Source: a virus. From it: a DNA stretch of 37,950 nucleotides. Both the position numbers and the translations under genes were made by a program. Numbering within the stretch: the stretch's first letter is position 1; each line of letters starts with the position of its first letter. The DNA lies in the IMG/VR virus record IMGVR_UViG_3300032047_000043, positions 1-37,950 of that record; one strand, given 5' to 3'. Positions 1 through 7,510 of this stretch are shown here, piece after piece. Below the pieces are notes generated by a model. The model was not told the DNA's origin. It ran no database searches and saw only the letters and a program-made list of their open reading frames with translations.

Positions 1-2
1 TA

Positions 3-1757
3 CTATTCGACATAGAGGCTAATGGCCTTGACCCGACACAAATATTCTGCATTGTAGCAATAGATGTAGATACTAAAGATGTTTATAGTTTTGGCTGTCC
101 TGAAGTTGAGGACGGCTATAAGCTTCTCCAATCAGCAGACAAACTTATAGGCCACAATATTATTGGCTATGACATCCCTGCTGTAAAGAAAGTAGCTGGC
201 ATTGACTTGTCAGATAAAAAGATTGTAGATACTTTAGTACTATCACGTTTGTTTAAGCCTACCCGTGAAGGTGGGCATGGCCTAGAGTCTTGGGGCTATC
301 GCCTTGGATTTAAGAAAGGAGACTATGGTCAAAGCGAAGGTGCTTGGGAGGCTTACAATCCTGAGATGCTAGAGTATTGCCGCAACGATGTACTTCTTAA
401 TCTTAAAGTTTACAATTCTCTCAAGTTTGAATCTAAAGGGTTTACTGCTCAGTCAGTTCGACTAGAGCATGATGTTGCTAAGATTGTAAACGATCAACGG
501 GAGAATGGTTTTGTTGTAGACCAACAACTTGCCATGACTCTTATCGCACAGTTCGAGGAGAAACTTGCAGAGATTGTAGCAGAAGTGCAACAAGTATTCA
601 AACCTAAAGTAACAGTTCAATTGTTATCTGCTCAGCTCACTAAGTCTGGCACACTGTCAAAACTGGCAAAAGATCAGGACGGTAAAGGAGTTAGACTTAC
701 TGACGCTGAGTGGTTTCAGTTATCGTTAGCGCCATCAGAGCCAATCGAACGTGAAACTGTAGTTGAGTTTAATCTTGGATCTCGTAAGCAGATAGGTGAG
801 TACCTGATTGAGTTTGGTTGGAAGCCTAAGAAGCATACAGCTACTGGTCAGCCGATAGTTGATGAGGGTACGTTGAGTAAGATCAAGGATATACCAGAGG
901 CTCAGCTCATCGCTGAGTATCTAATGGTACAGAAACGCTTGGCTCAAGTCAATAGCTGGATGAAAGAGATGACAGATGAAGGAAGAGTACATGGATATGT
1001 TAATCCTAATGGTGCTGTAACAGGTCGCATGACCCACTCTCATCCCAACATGGCACAGATACCTAGCTCTCATTCGCCTTACGGCAAGGAGTGTCGTAGC
1101 TGTTGGACTGTTCCAAACAAACATAAATTAGTAGGTATAGATGCAAGCGGTTTAGAATTGCGAATGCTTGCACATTACATGAATGATAAGGAGTATACAA
1201 ATGAAATCCTTAACGGAGACATACACACCTTTAATCAAAAACTTGGTGGGCTTGAATCAAGAAATCAGGCAAAGACTTTCATCTATGCACTCCTATACGG
1301 AGCTGGAGATGCAAAGCTTGGACAGGTGGCTGGCAGAGGTAGAGATCATGGCAAAGGACTTAGAAAATCATTCTTTGATAATCTACCATCATTTAAGTCT
1401 CTTACGTCACGAGTACAACGCCAAGCAAAAGGAGGCTATGTCAAAGGGCTTGACGGACGTAAGCTAACCGTAAGATCAGAACATGCCGCATTGAATACAT
1501 TGTTGCAGGGTGCTGGTGCTATTGTTATGAAGCAAGCGCTGGTGTTTCTTGCAGATGATATTAAAAGAAATAAACTACGAGCTAAGTTTGTAGCCAACGT
1601 ACATGATGAGTGGCAGATTGAATGCCATGAAGAAGATGCTGATGCTGTAGGTAAAGCAGGTGTCAGGGCAATCATGGAAGCTGGAGAATCTTTAGCATTA
1701 AAATGTCCTCTTGATGGCGAGTATCAGGTAGGAGCTAACTGGTCGGAGACACACTAA
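3..1757 (+). CDS. DNA polymerase, T7 gp5-like family A (5' end cut by window edge)
   Basis: Replicative family A DNA polymerase with a 3'-5' proofreading exonuclease. The reading frame is open from nt 3 with no start, so the gene begins outside the window; the TTG at 207 is internal. Exo motif I (FDIEANG) is at nt 6-26, Exo II (GHNIIGYD) near nt 150-175 and Exo III (YCRND) at nt 375-389. The polymerase domain has motif A (GIDASGLELR, Asp codon 1140-1142), the O-helix KTFIYALLYG (nt 1272-1301) and motif C HDE (1602-1610). The residue equivalent to E. coli Pol I Phe762 / T7 Tyr526 is Tyr (nt 1284-1286). Similarity to T7 gp5 as I recall it runs to the C-terminus. In T7 the partner is host thioredoxin; I did not identify a thioredoxin-binding loop here. 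The stop overlaps the next ATG (TAATG). Identification is firm; only the missing N-terminus is open. Confidence 0.97.
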   Translation, partial: LFDIEANGLDPTQIFCIVAIDVDTKDVYSFGCPEVEDGYKLLQSADKLIGHNIIGYDIPAVKKVAGIDLSDKKIVDTLVLSRLFKPTREGGHGLESWGYRLGFKKGDYGQSEGAWEAYNPEMLEYCRNDVLLNLKVYNSLKFESKGFTAQSVRLEHDVAKIVNDQRENGFVVDQQLAMTLIAQFEEKLAEIVAEVQQVFKPKVTVQLLSAQLTKSGTLSKLAKDQDGKGVRLTDAEWFQLSLAPSEPIERETVVEFNLGSRKQIGEYLIEFGWKPKKHTATGQPIVDEGTLSKIKDIPEAQLIAEYLMVQKRLAQVNSWMKEMTDEGRVHGYVNPNGAVTGRMTHSHPNMAQIPSSHSPYGKECRSCWTVPNKHKLVGIDASGLELRMLAHYMNDKEYTNEILNGDIHTFNQKLGGLESRNQAKTFIYALLYGAGDAKLGQVAGRGRDHGKGLRKSFFDNLPSFKSLTSRVQRQAKGGYVKGLDGRKLTVRSEHAALNTLLQGAGAIVMKQALVFLADDIKRNKLRAKFVANVHDEWQIECHEEDADAVGKAGVRAIMEAGESLALKCPLDGEYQVGANWSETH

Positions 1758-2185
1758 TGGAGCAACAGATGCTTATTGATTATCTTCTCAACGAACACTC
1801 CGACCTTGGTTGCGAGGACGGAAAAACTTGCAGTAAATGTAAAAAGTTTTTGCCTCTTGATGCCTTTAACTTTGCGTCTGGTGGAAACTATCTTAGAGCT
1901 GAATGCCGTAGTTGCAATAACAAAATGCAAAAGGTGCGTAAAGCTTTACGAGAAGAACATGGTATGCCACCCGAAGGCTATCACTGCCCTATCTGCAACA
2001 AGAACGCAGAAGAAGTTAAAGGTACAGGCAATACAAGGAATGGATCATGGGTACTAGATCATTGCCACGAGACAGGAAAGTTCAGAGGGTGGCTATGCCA
2101 TAAATGTAACAGAGCATTAGGCGGCTTTGATGACGCTACACAAACTCTTTGGCGAGCTATTAAATACTTAAAGGAGTTAAAGTAA
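1757..2185 (+). CDS. Recombination endonuclease VII-like HNH nuclease
   Basis: 142-aa predicted zinc-dependent nuclease of the T4 endonuclease VII (gp49) type, which cuts branched DNA such as Holliday junctions. The signature LDHCHETGKFRGWLCHKCN (residues 100-118) holds the catalytic-type D101-H102 and N118. C77, C80, C114 and C117 form the structural zinc site. An additional N-terminal CxxC...CxxC set (C25, C28, C50, C53) looks like a second zinc ribbon. The start ATG overlaps the polymerase stop (TAATG) and its own stop overlaps the next gene in the same way, so it is translationally coupled inside the replication operon. Proteins of this fold in phages can also be free-standing homing or nicking enzymes. 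The position next to the polymerase fits either DNA processing or an invading HNH gene that became fixed. Confidence 0.88.
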   Translation: MEQQMLIDYLLNEHSDLGCEDGKTCSKCKKFLPLDAFNFASGGNYLRAECRSCNNKMQKVRKALREEHGMPPEGYHCPICNKNAEEVKGTGNTRNGSWVLDHCHETGKFRGWLCHKCNRALGGFDDATQTLWRAIKYLKELK

Positions 2186-2742
2186 TGTATCTTAAAGATA
2201 ATTTTTTAGACAAAGACTCCCAACTTTTAAAAGACTTGAGACATAAAGAGCTTTGGTTAGATTTAGATGAAGAAAAAACTTATCTGTCAGAATGGTGGGA
2301 CGGTACAGGCGAGCTTGACAATATTTGGAAAAGACTTATTCACAATATCTGGGGGCATTTAGATCCTGAAAGTTACGGTTGCTTTGAGTATTGGGGAAAT
2401 ATATTAAGCCCTGTTGAGACGCTGAACTGGCATCAAGATAAAAATGAATTAGAGTTTGTTTCAACAGGAAAAACTGTATGTGCAAACACAAGTACTGTAT
2501 TCTACGGCTTCCCGCACAAACTTACTGGAGGCTATCTTGAAATAAATCAGCAAGGAAAACAAGATAATTTAATTACAGAAAGAATAGAGCCAGTGTATAA
2601 TAGACTTGTTGTGTTTGATCCATCAAGATGGCATAGAGTTATGCCGATACACAATGGAAAAAGATATGGGTTTCAAGTAAACATTTGGAACACTCCACCA
2701 CTAGAAGCCTTAAACTTAATGGACGGAACAAAGTATGCGTGA
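2185..2742 (+). CDS. 2-oxoglutarate/Fe(II)-dependent oxygenase
   Basis: 185-aa protein with the full iron and cosubstrate set of the 2OG-Fe(II) dioxygenase superfamily (prolyl-hydroxylase-like double-stranded beta-helix). H83-x-D85 lies in WHQDKNE, the distal H150 in SRWHRV, and R160, ten residues after H150, would bind the 2-oxoglutarate carboxylate. The GGYLEI strand (115-120) and YGFQVNIW strand (161-168) fit the jelly-roll core. Such enzymes couple 2OG decarboxylation to hydroxylation of a substrate. They are frequent in marine phages, but their targets (protein, nucleobase or metabolite) are mostly unknown. It sits between two DNA nucleases in the replication operon and overlaps the exonuclease start by 8 nt, so DNA or a replication protein is a reasonable but unproven substrate. 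Confidence 0.88.
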   Translation: MYLKDNFLDKDSQLLKDLRHKELWLDLDEEKTYLSEWWDGTGELDNIWKRLIHNIWGHLDPESYGCFEYWGNILSPVETLNWHQDKNELEFVSTGKTVCANTSTVFYGFPHKLTGGYLEINQQGKQDNLITERIEPVYNRLVVFDPSRWHRVMPIHNGKRYGFQVNIWNTPPLEALNLMDGTKYA

Positions 2743-3592
2743 TTTAACTAAAGTAGTACCAGACATATATTCACATCTTCAAAGTCTTTCAGACGGTGTG
2801 GCCTTACCAGTAACAGAAAAAGATATTGACTTAACTGTTGAGGGGATTCGTGAGGCACTCCTTAGTTGGGCTAAGCCAGAAGAGCGCAACAAAGAATTTA
2901 CTATTCGTATGTCTAACGTAGGCAAGCCATCACGACAGCTTTGGTTTGAGAAGAGAGACGAAAGTGCCAAGCGTGACATTGACGCACCAACACAACTCAA
3001 GTTTCTTTATGGACATCTACTCGAAGAAATAGTTCTTATGCTTGTTCGGATGTCTGGCCATACAGTAACTGACGAACAGAAAGAAGTAGATATTAAAGGC
3101 ATCAAAGGTCACATGGACTGTAAGATAAACGGTGAAGTAGTAGATGTCAAGACAGCTTCAAGGTTTGCGTTCAACAAGTTCCAGAACAACGGCTTAGCAA
3201 ACGATGACCCTTTTGGCTACCTCGGCCAGCTCTCAGCTTACGAGGCGGCTGAAGGCACAAGCAACGGTGGCTTCCTTGTGATGAACAAAGAAAGCGGTGA
3301 GCTGTGTATGCACCTACCTGACCAAGAAGACAAGATGAATATTACTAATAAAATAGATACTCTTATTCCTGCATTAGAGCTAGACACTGCTCCAGACTTA
3401 TGCTATGATACTATTGCTGACGGTATAAAAGGCAACATGAAACTTCCTAAAGGTTGTTCGTGGTGCAAATACAAATACGAATGCCATAAGGATGCTAACG
3501 ATGGTCAAGGACTTAGAACCTTTAAATATTCTAAAGGTCTAGTATACTTAACTAAAGTAGTTGCCGAACCTAAAGTAGAGGAGCTGTTATGA
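2735..3592 (+). CDS. PD-(D/E)XK exonuclease, Cas4/RecB-nuclease-like
   Basis: 285-aa nuclease of the PD-(D/E)XK superfamily. The motifs appear in the expected order: GHLLEE (residues 93-98), GHMD with D128, the metal-binding VVDVKT (D137, K139) and the RecB-type Q165xxxY169 in GQLSAY. C241, C244 and C250, possibly with C223, form the C-terminal cysteine cluster typical of iron-sulfur Cas4/AddB-type nucleases. The likely role is 5'-3' or end-resecting digestion, either recycling host DNA or acting in phage recombination, the niche of T7 gp6 exonuclease. The start is ATG at 2735, inside ATGCGTGA overlapping the oxygenase stop. The stop overlaps the next ATG (ATGA). The family call is firm; polarity and the presence of an Fe-S cluster are inferred. 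Confidence 0.85.
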   Translation: MRDLTKVVPDIYSHLQSLSDGVALPVTEKDIDLTVEGIREALLSWAKPEERNKEFTIRMSNVGKPSRQLWFEKRDESAKRDIDAPTQLKFLYGHLLEEIVLMLVRMSGHTVTDEQKEVDIKGIKGHMDCKINGEVVDVKTASRFAFNKFQNNGLANDDPFGYLGQLSAYEAAEGTSNGGFLVMNKESGELCMHLPDQEDKMNITNKIDTLIPALELDTAPDLCYDTIADGIKGNMKLPKGCSWCKYKYECHKDANDGQGLRTFKYSKGLVYLTKVVAEPKVEELL

Positions 3593-3867
3593 ACGGTAAG
3601 AAATCTAAAAGACTTAGAGCGCAAGCTAATATTATATTAGTTGATTGGCTCAAAAGTTTGGTCAATGAACAAGAGGCTAGTAAAATAACAAAAGAAAATT
3701 GCCTTGAGCTGTTGCCTGACCAAACTTATCTTTATATAAACGAAGCATTTAAAATGCAACCTTATAGTTTACGTTGGACTTTTAAAAAAATAAAACTTTT
3801 CCATAAGAAATTTCCCAATATTAAAATAGAAGATATTGATCACAGGAAAATACAATGGATCTTATAG
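3589..3867 (+). CDS. Small basic protein of unknown function
   Basis: 92-aa lysine- and arginine-rich protein (N-terminus MNGKKSKRLRAQA) with predicted helices and no motif I recognise. It starts in an ATGA overlap with the exonuclease stop and runs 13 nt into the next gene, so it is translated as part of the replication operon. The charge suggests nucleic-acid contact, but nothing in the sequence proves it. Confidence 0.7.
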   Translation: MNGKKSKRLRAQANIILVDWLKSLVNEQEASKITKENCLELLPDQTYLYINEAFKMQPYSLRWTFKKIKLFHKKFPNIKIEDIDHRKIQWIL

Positions 3868-4046
3868 ACAAAGCTCAACTAGACTATACCAACTACGAGG
3901 ACTTAGAAACCATGATGATTGCAGTAGGTCTTTGGCTGTTAGGTGACAGAGATAGAAAGTTTGAAGACTTAGATGATATGTTTGCAGCTTCTTTATCTAT
4001 TAGAATAGAAACTAAACTAGCCGAAAGGTATGGAGATATTCATTGA
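3855..4046 (+). CDS. Small acidic protein of unknown function
   Basis: 63-aa protein, acidic and probably helical (MDLIDKAQLDYTNYEDLETM at the start). It overlaps the upstream gene by 13 nt and the downstream TTG start by 4 nt (TTGA). No domain is recognised. Its compact spacing and codon use, which match its neighbours, are the main reasons to call it real. Confidence 0.65.
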   Translation: MDLIDKAQLDYTNYEDLETMMIAVGLWLLGDRDRKFEDLDDMFAASLSIRIETKLAERYGDIH

Positions 4047-4516
4047 AAGTACGAAAAGGTTTTAGAAAAATAAGAGCTAAACGACCTGTCGAAAAGAACG
4101 TGCCGAAAGGTTACGACTCTAACTGGGAATGTATATTACACAATACTATACTAGAAGATTGGAACTTTCATACTAATACAGTTTCTTATGTTGTCGAGCA
4201 TAAGTATGAGCCTGATTTTATACGGGAGATTGACGGCAAAAAGATATTGCTTGAAGCTAAAGGAAGATTCTGGGACTATGCAGAGTATAGTAAATACATC
4301 TGGGTAGCTAAGGTTCTTCCACCCGACACCGAGCTTGTGTTCTTGTTCGCAAATCCCAACGCACCAATGCCTGCCGCTAAGCGTAGAAAAGATGGGACTA
4401 AAAGATCGCATGGCGAATGGGCTACAGCAAACGATTTTAAATGGTTCAGCGAAGATTCTATTCCTGATTCTTGGATTAACCCACTAAAGAGAGAGACTTT
4501 TGACGATGAAACTTAA
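4043..4516 (+). CDS. Endonuclease I, Holliday-junction resolvase (T7 gp3-like)
   Basis: 157-aa structure-specific nuclease that resolves four-way junctions and, in T7, also breaks down host DNA. The catalytic set of T7 endonuclease I is present: E29 (T7 E20), D58 in HKYEPDF (T7 D55), E71 and K73 in LEAKG (T7 E65, K67). The C-terminal HGEWATANDFKWF...IPDSWI matches the end of the T7 protein as I recall it. The start is TTG at 4043, inside a TTGA overlap with the upstream stop. GGAG at 4032-4035 lies 7 nt before it, and no in-frame ATG occurs before the catalytic core. It shares the operon with an endonuclease VII-like protein, so two junction-cutting families coexist. Confidence 0.92.
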   Translation: MKVRKGFRKIRAKRPVEKNVPKGYDSNWECILHNTILEDWNFHTNTVSYVVEHKYEPDFIREIDGKKILLEAKGRFWDYAEYSKYIWVAKVLPPDTELVFLFANPNAPMPAAKRRKDGTKRSHGEWATANDFKWFSEDSIPDSWINPLKRETFDDET

Positions 4517-4535
4517 CACTTACGATGGAGATAAT

Positions 4536-4820
4536 ATGTCAAGTATAGACGATGCTAGTCCTGCTGATTGGGACAAAGCATCTAAAGCAATTAGAGATGC
4601 CGTTGATCATCCTCCACATTACAATGCTGGAGAAATAGAAACTATCGACTACATTATAGATGTACTTGGCAGACAAGGAGCTATTGACTACTGTCATGGT
4701 AACATTCTTAAATACACAGGCAGTAGACTTTTTGAAAAGCACAAGCCAGTTGAGGATGCTCGAAAGGCTATCTGGTATTTGAATAAACTTATAGAACTAA
4801 ACGAGAAGGGATATGGATAG
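4536..4820 (+). CDS. DUF3310 protein, T7 gp1.7-like
   Basis: 94-aa protein of the DUF3310 family. The conserved block runs from DHPPHYNAGEIETIDYI through GNILKYTGS to a C-terminal EDARKAIWYLNKLIE. T7 gp1.7, the characterised relative, is a nucleotide kinase acting on dTMP/dGMP, so a role in nucleotide metabolism beside the ribonucleotide reductase fits. I chose ATG at 4536 because GGAG (4527-4530) sits 5 nt upstream. In-frame ATG 4506 and TTG 4500 would add 10 or 12 residues that overlap the endonuclease I gene and lie outside the conserved domain. The 3' end overlaps the next small gene by 8 nt. Confidence 0.85.
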   Translation: MSSIDDASPADWDKASKAIRDAVDHPPHYNAGEIETIDYIIDVLGRQGAIDYCHGNILKYTGSRLFEKHKPVEDARKAIWYLNKLIELNEKGYG

Positions 4821-4956
4821 AAAAGACGAAAGACGAGATAGATTTGATAGGAAAAAAAAATACAACAAAGTTCAGACATCTACAAAACTTAAAAGTGTTA
4901 GACGCAAAGAAAACAAAAACATTAAATCACAAATAGAAAAGGAAATATTAGAATGA
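4813..4956 (+). CDS. 47-aa highly basic protein
   Basis: Short gene from ATG 4813 to TGA 4956. It overlaps the DUF3310 stop by 8 nt and the ribonucleotide reductase ATG by 4 nt (ATGA). GAAGGG lies just upstream. About half the residues are Lys, Arg, Asp or Glu (MDRKDERRDRFDRKKKYNK at the start), so it looks like a charged, helical or disordered protein. It fills exactly the gap between two coupled genes, which is the main evidence that it is translated. No family is recognised. Confidence 0.65.
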   Translation: MDRKDERRDRFDRKKKYNKVQTSTKLKSVRRKENKNIKSQIEKEILE

Positions 4957-6863
4957 TGGATAGTTATCAGCAGTACATACACAAATCACGTTATGCTCGC
5001 TGGCGTGAAGAGGATAATAGGCGAGAGACTTGGGAAGAAACAGTACAAAGATATGTAGATTTTTGGAAAGGTCGTGAGCAAATAGACGACAAGACAGCAG
5101 ATATGCTGTACGATGCTATCTATAACTTAGAAGTAATGCCTTCAATGCGTTGCCTCATGACAGCAGGCGAAGCCCTTGACCGAGACAACATGGCAGGATT
5201 CAATTGTTCTTATGTAGCAGTAGATCACATCAGAGTTTTTGATGAGATCTTATATGTTCTTATGTGCGGCACAGGGGTAGGCTTCTCTGTCGAACGTCAA
5301 TCAGTAAACAAATTGCCAGAAGTGGCGGAGGAATTTCATGAAACAGATACTACAGTCGTTGTACAAGACTCTAAAATCGGTTGGGCTAAAGCTTACCGTG
5401 AGCTGGTTAGCCTTTTGTATTCGGGTCAAGTACCTACTTGGGATGTTAGCCGCCTCCGTAAAAAAGGCGACAGGCTTAAAACTTTCGGAGGGCGAAGTAG
5501 TGGCCCTGATCCTTTGGTTAGTTTGTTTCACTTCACTGTTAATACTTTTAGGGGTGCTGCTGGTCGGAAACTCACCAGCCTAGAATGCCATGATATTGTA
5601 TGCAAGATTGCAGAAATTGTGGTGGTGGGTGGTGTCCGTAGGAGTGCGCTTATTAGTTTGTCTAACCTTAGCGATGATCGGATGCGTCATGCTAAGTCTG
5701 GTAATTGGTGGGAGACTGATACACAAAGGGCGCTCGCTAATAACAGTGCTGTGTATACAGACAGGCCAGACTTTGAAACCTTCTTGGAGGAGTGGGTTGC
5801 GCTTTATAAATCTAAAGCTGGCGAGCGTGGTATCTTCTCTCGGACTGCGGCAAAGAAACAATCGGAGCGACACGGACGCAGAGATGTAGATCATGCGTTT
5901 GGTACGAATCCATGCTCGGAAATAATCTTGAGGTCTGCACAAGTGTGTAATTTATCCGAGATAGTTATTCGTAGTACTGACACCTTTGATGATTTAAATC
6001 GCAAAGTCGAGATTGCTACTATACTTGGTACACTTCAAGCTTCTCTTACTGACTTCAGATATGTACGATCTATCTGGAAAAAGAACACAGCAGAAGAAGC
6101 CTTACTTGGAGTAAGCATGACAGGCATCATGGATCATGCTGTTATGTCGGGCGCTCAAAAGAAAGGTACTTGGTTCGAGCATCCTAACATGTCAAGTCTT
6201 CCTGACGTACTTGAAAAGCTCAAAGCTACAGCAGTAAAGACTAATAAGAAGTGGGCTGAAAAGCTTGGTATTAATCAGTCAACTGCCATTACAGCAGTCA
6301 AGCCTAGTGGTACTGTGTCTCAGTTAGTAGATAGTGCTTCAGGCATTCATGCTAGGTTCTCTGATCAGTACATTCGCACAGTGCGTAGTGACGGCAAAGA
6401 TCCTATCTCAGCTTTCTTAGTAGACGCTGGAGTGCCTTGGGAAAAGGATGTTATGAACGAAGACAACTATGTATTCTCCTTTCCAATCAAAGCTCCTGCT
6501 GGATCTACAAGCGTAGATGAGTTGAATGTTCAACAGCAGTTAGACTTGTGGGAGATCTACCAGAATCATTGGTGCGAGCATAAGCCTAGTGTAACTATAT
6601 ACTACTCAGACGAAGAGTTCTTGGCGGCTGGACAGTGGTTATGGGAACGGTTAGATAGTTGCTCAGGTATTAGTTTCTTGCCTCGTACAGATCATGTGTA
6701 TCAGCAAGCACCGTATACAGCAATCACTAAAGAAGAATACAAGGAAGCTTTATCTAAGATGCCTAAGACTATTGATTGGGACGAGCTTGGAAAGTTTGAA
6801 ACGGAAGATACAACAACAGGAACGCAGGAGTTAGCTTGCGTAGCGGGGCAGTGTGAGATATGA
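4953..6863 (+). CDS. nrdJ: Adenosylcobalamin-dependent ribonucleotide reductase (class II, monomeric)
   Basis: 636-aa enzyme that reduces ribonucleotides to deoxyribonucleotides for phage DNA synthesis, using B12 to make the thiyl radical. Key residues line up with the Lactobacillus leichmannii enzyme (RTPR): N319, C321 and E323 in GTNPCSEI (radical cysteine loop), redox cysteines C85 (FNCSYV) and C332 (QVCNLSE), and a C-terminal reducing pair C629/C634 (CVAGQCEI). The KPSGTVSQL phosphate-binding-type loop is present. It is about 100 residues shorter than RTPR, and I see no N-terminal ATP cone. There is no NrdB-like radical subunit gene in the window, as expected for class II. The start ATG 4953 overlaps the upstream stop; ATG 4956 is an equivalent alternative. 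The stop overlaps the next gene (ATGA). Dependence on host or scavenged B12 is inferred from class. Confidence 0.95.
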   Translation: MMDSYQQYIHKSRYARWREEDNRRETWEETVQRYVDFWKGREQIDDKTADMLYDAIYNLEVMPSMRCLMTAGEALDRDNMAGFNCSYVAVDHIRVFDEILYVLMCGTGVGFSVERQSVNKLPEVAEEFHETDTTVVVQDSKIGWAKAYRELVSLLYSGQVPTWDVSRLRKKGDRLKTFGGRSSGPDPLVSLFHFTVNTFRGAAGRKLTSLECHDIVCKIAEIVVVGGVRRSALISLSNLSDDRMRHAKSGNWWETDTQRALANNSAVYTDRPDFETFLEEWVALYKSKAGERGIFSRTAAKKQSERHGRRDVDHAFGTNPCSEIILRSAQVCNLSEIVIRSTDTFDDLNRKVEIATILGTLQASLTDFRYVRSIWKKNTAEEALLGVSMTGIMDHAVMSGAQKKGTWFEHPNMSSLPDVLEKLKATAVKTNKKWAEKLGINQSTAITAVKPSGTVSQLVDSASGIHARFSDQYIRTVRSDGKDPISAFLVDAGVPWEKDVMNEDNYVFSFPIKAPAGSTSVDELNVQQQLDLWEIYQNHWCEHKPSVTIYYSDEEFLAAGQWLWERLDSCSGISFLPRTDHVYQQAPYTAITKEEYKEALSKMPKTIDWDELGKFETEDTTTGTQELACVAGQCEI

Positions 6864-7015
6864 CTAAGACAAAGAAAAGAAAAATTAAAACTTGGATAAA
6901 AGACAACAGAGATACCTTTGAAATGTTTGCATGGTTCTGGGGTGCAAACACTTTAATGGCTACGTTTCTTATTATTGTATATAAGTCTATGCTTCAAAGC
7001 TGTGTGCTTATATGA
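6860..7015 (+). CDS. 51-aa single-span membrane protein
   Basis: Small gene from ATG 6860 to TGA 7015, overlapping the reductase stop (ATGA) and the next ATG (ATGA). It has a basic N-terminus (MTKTKKRKIKTWIK) followed by a hydrophobic segment at about residues 22-42 (FAWFWGANTLMATFLIIVY). The positive-inside rule predicts a cytoplasmic N-terminus. It could be an accessory membrane protein; it is too far from the lysis genes to call it a holin. Coupling on both sides supports translation. No family is recognised. Confidence 0.65.
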   Translation: MTKTKKRKIKTWIKDNRDTFEMFAWFWGANTLMATFLIIVYKSMLQSCVLI

Positions 7016-7233
7016 AGGAGGGAAACTTAATAGGCTTTAAAGTAGTAGTAAACTCTTCAGGTATTGTTATGACAGAAATGTCAGGAGTACCTGAAGAGGA
7101 TCTGCACAAAGTATTTAAAGGCGATGACCTTCAACTGATGCGTAAGCTTTTAAAACTTTGCTCTGAAAAGCTAGAGCCTCTTCATTCTTATTTAGAACTA
7201 GAACTAGAAGCTCTTAATCATCCTACCACTTAG
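7012..7233 (+). CDS. Small protein of unknown function, last gene of the + strand operon
   Basis: 73-aa protein with a beta-like N-terminal half (IGFKVVVNSSGIVMTEM) and a helical, leucine-rich C-terminal half. Translation from ATG 7012 is coupled to the upstream stop (ATGA). A strong Shine-Dalgarno-like AAGGAGG lies inside the first codons (7015-7021), with no ATG, GTG or TTG at a useful distance after it; only an in-frame ATA at 7030 is well spaced. The 3' end overlaps the convergent - strand gene by 11 nt. Confidence 0.65.
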   Translation: MKEGNLIGFKVVVNSSGIVMTEMSGVPEEDLHKVFKGDDLQLMRKLLKLCSEKLEPLHSYLELELEALNHPTT

Positions 7234-7510
7234 TTTTGTGCGACCAGTAACGAGCCGATAATTTACTGGGGCTAGAGTCTTGTGCATTGTGACGAGCGTA
7301 GTAAGACTTCTTACGAGCTTTGTCCTTTGCACTTGAAGGGTTCTTGCCAGCTCCTGTTACGCCTTGCTGTCCAAAGCGTATAGTCTTTATCTTATCACCT
7401 TGCTTTGCTACAACAACGTGAGATTTAGTTTTGTGTGAAGGGGTTCTTTTAGGTTTGTTGAACCCTGATACGCCTGCTCTTGCTAAGCGTGGATCTTTTT
7501 TCTTAGCCAT
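7223..7510 (-). CDS. Lysine-rich conserved phage protein (95 aa)
   Basis: 95-aa basic protein of a recurrent marine-phage type, which I recognise by pattern but cannot name. Conserved-looking blocks are DPRLARAGVSGFNKPKRTP, KSHVVVAKQGDKIKTIRFGQ and a C-terminal SARYWSHKTKW. The charge suggests nucleic-acid or capsid binding. The start ATG overlaps the upstream stop (TAATG), so it is coupled to the DUF5872-like gene. It is the last gene of the long - strand block and converges on the + strand operon with an 11-nt overlap. Confidence 0.8.
   Translation of the reverse strand: MAKKKDPRLARAGVSGFNKPKRTPSHKTKSHVVVAKQGDKIKTIRFGQQGVTGAGKNPSSAKDKARKKSYYARHNAQDSSPSKLSARYWSHKTKW

Noticed and set aside
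207-209. TTG as the start of the DNA polymerase
   Set aside because: Exonuclease motifs I and II are encoded upstream in the same frame (nt 6-175), so this codon is internal.
1183-1467. 94-aa + strand frame within the DNA polymerase
   Set aside because: Out-of-frame shadow over the palm domain; no supporting start signal.
5580-5942. 120-aa - strand frame and other frames inside the ribonucleotide reductase
   Set aside because: Fully inside a conserved enzyme with all catalytic residues in the other frame.
7141-7222. GCTCT/AGAGC stem as a terminator for the - strand block
   Set aside because: Only 5 bp, no convincing T-run, and it lies in the coding sequence of the + strand gene.
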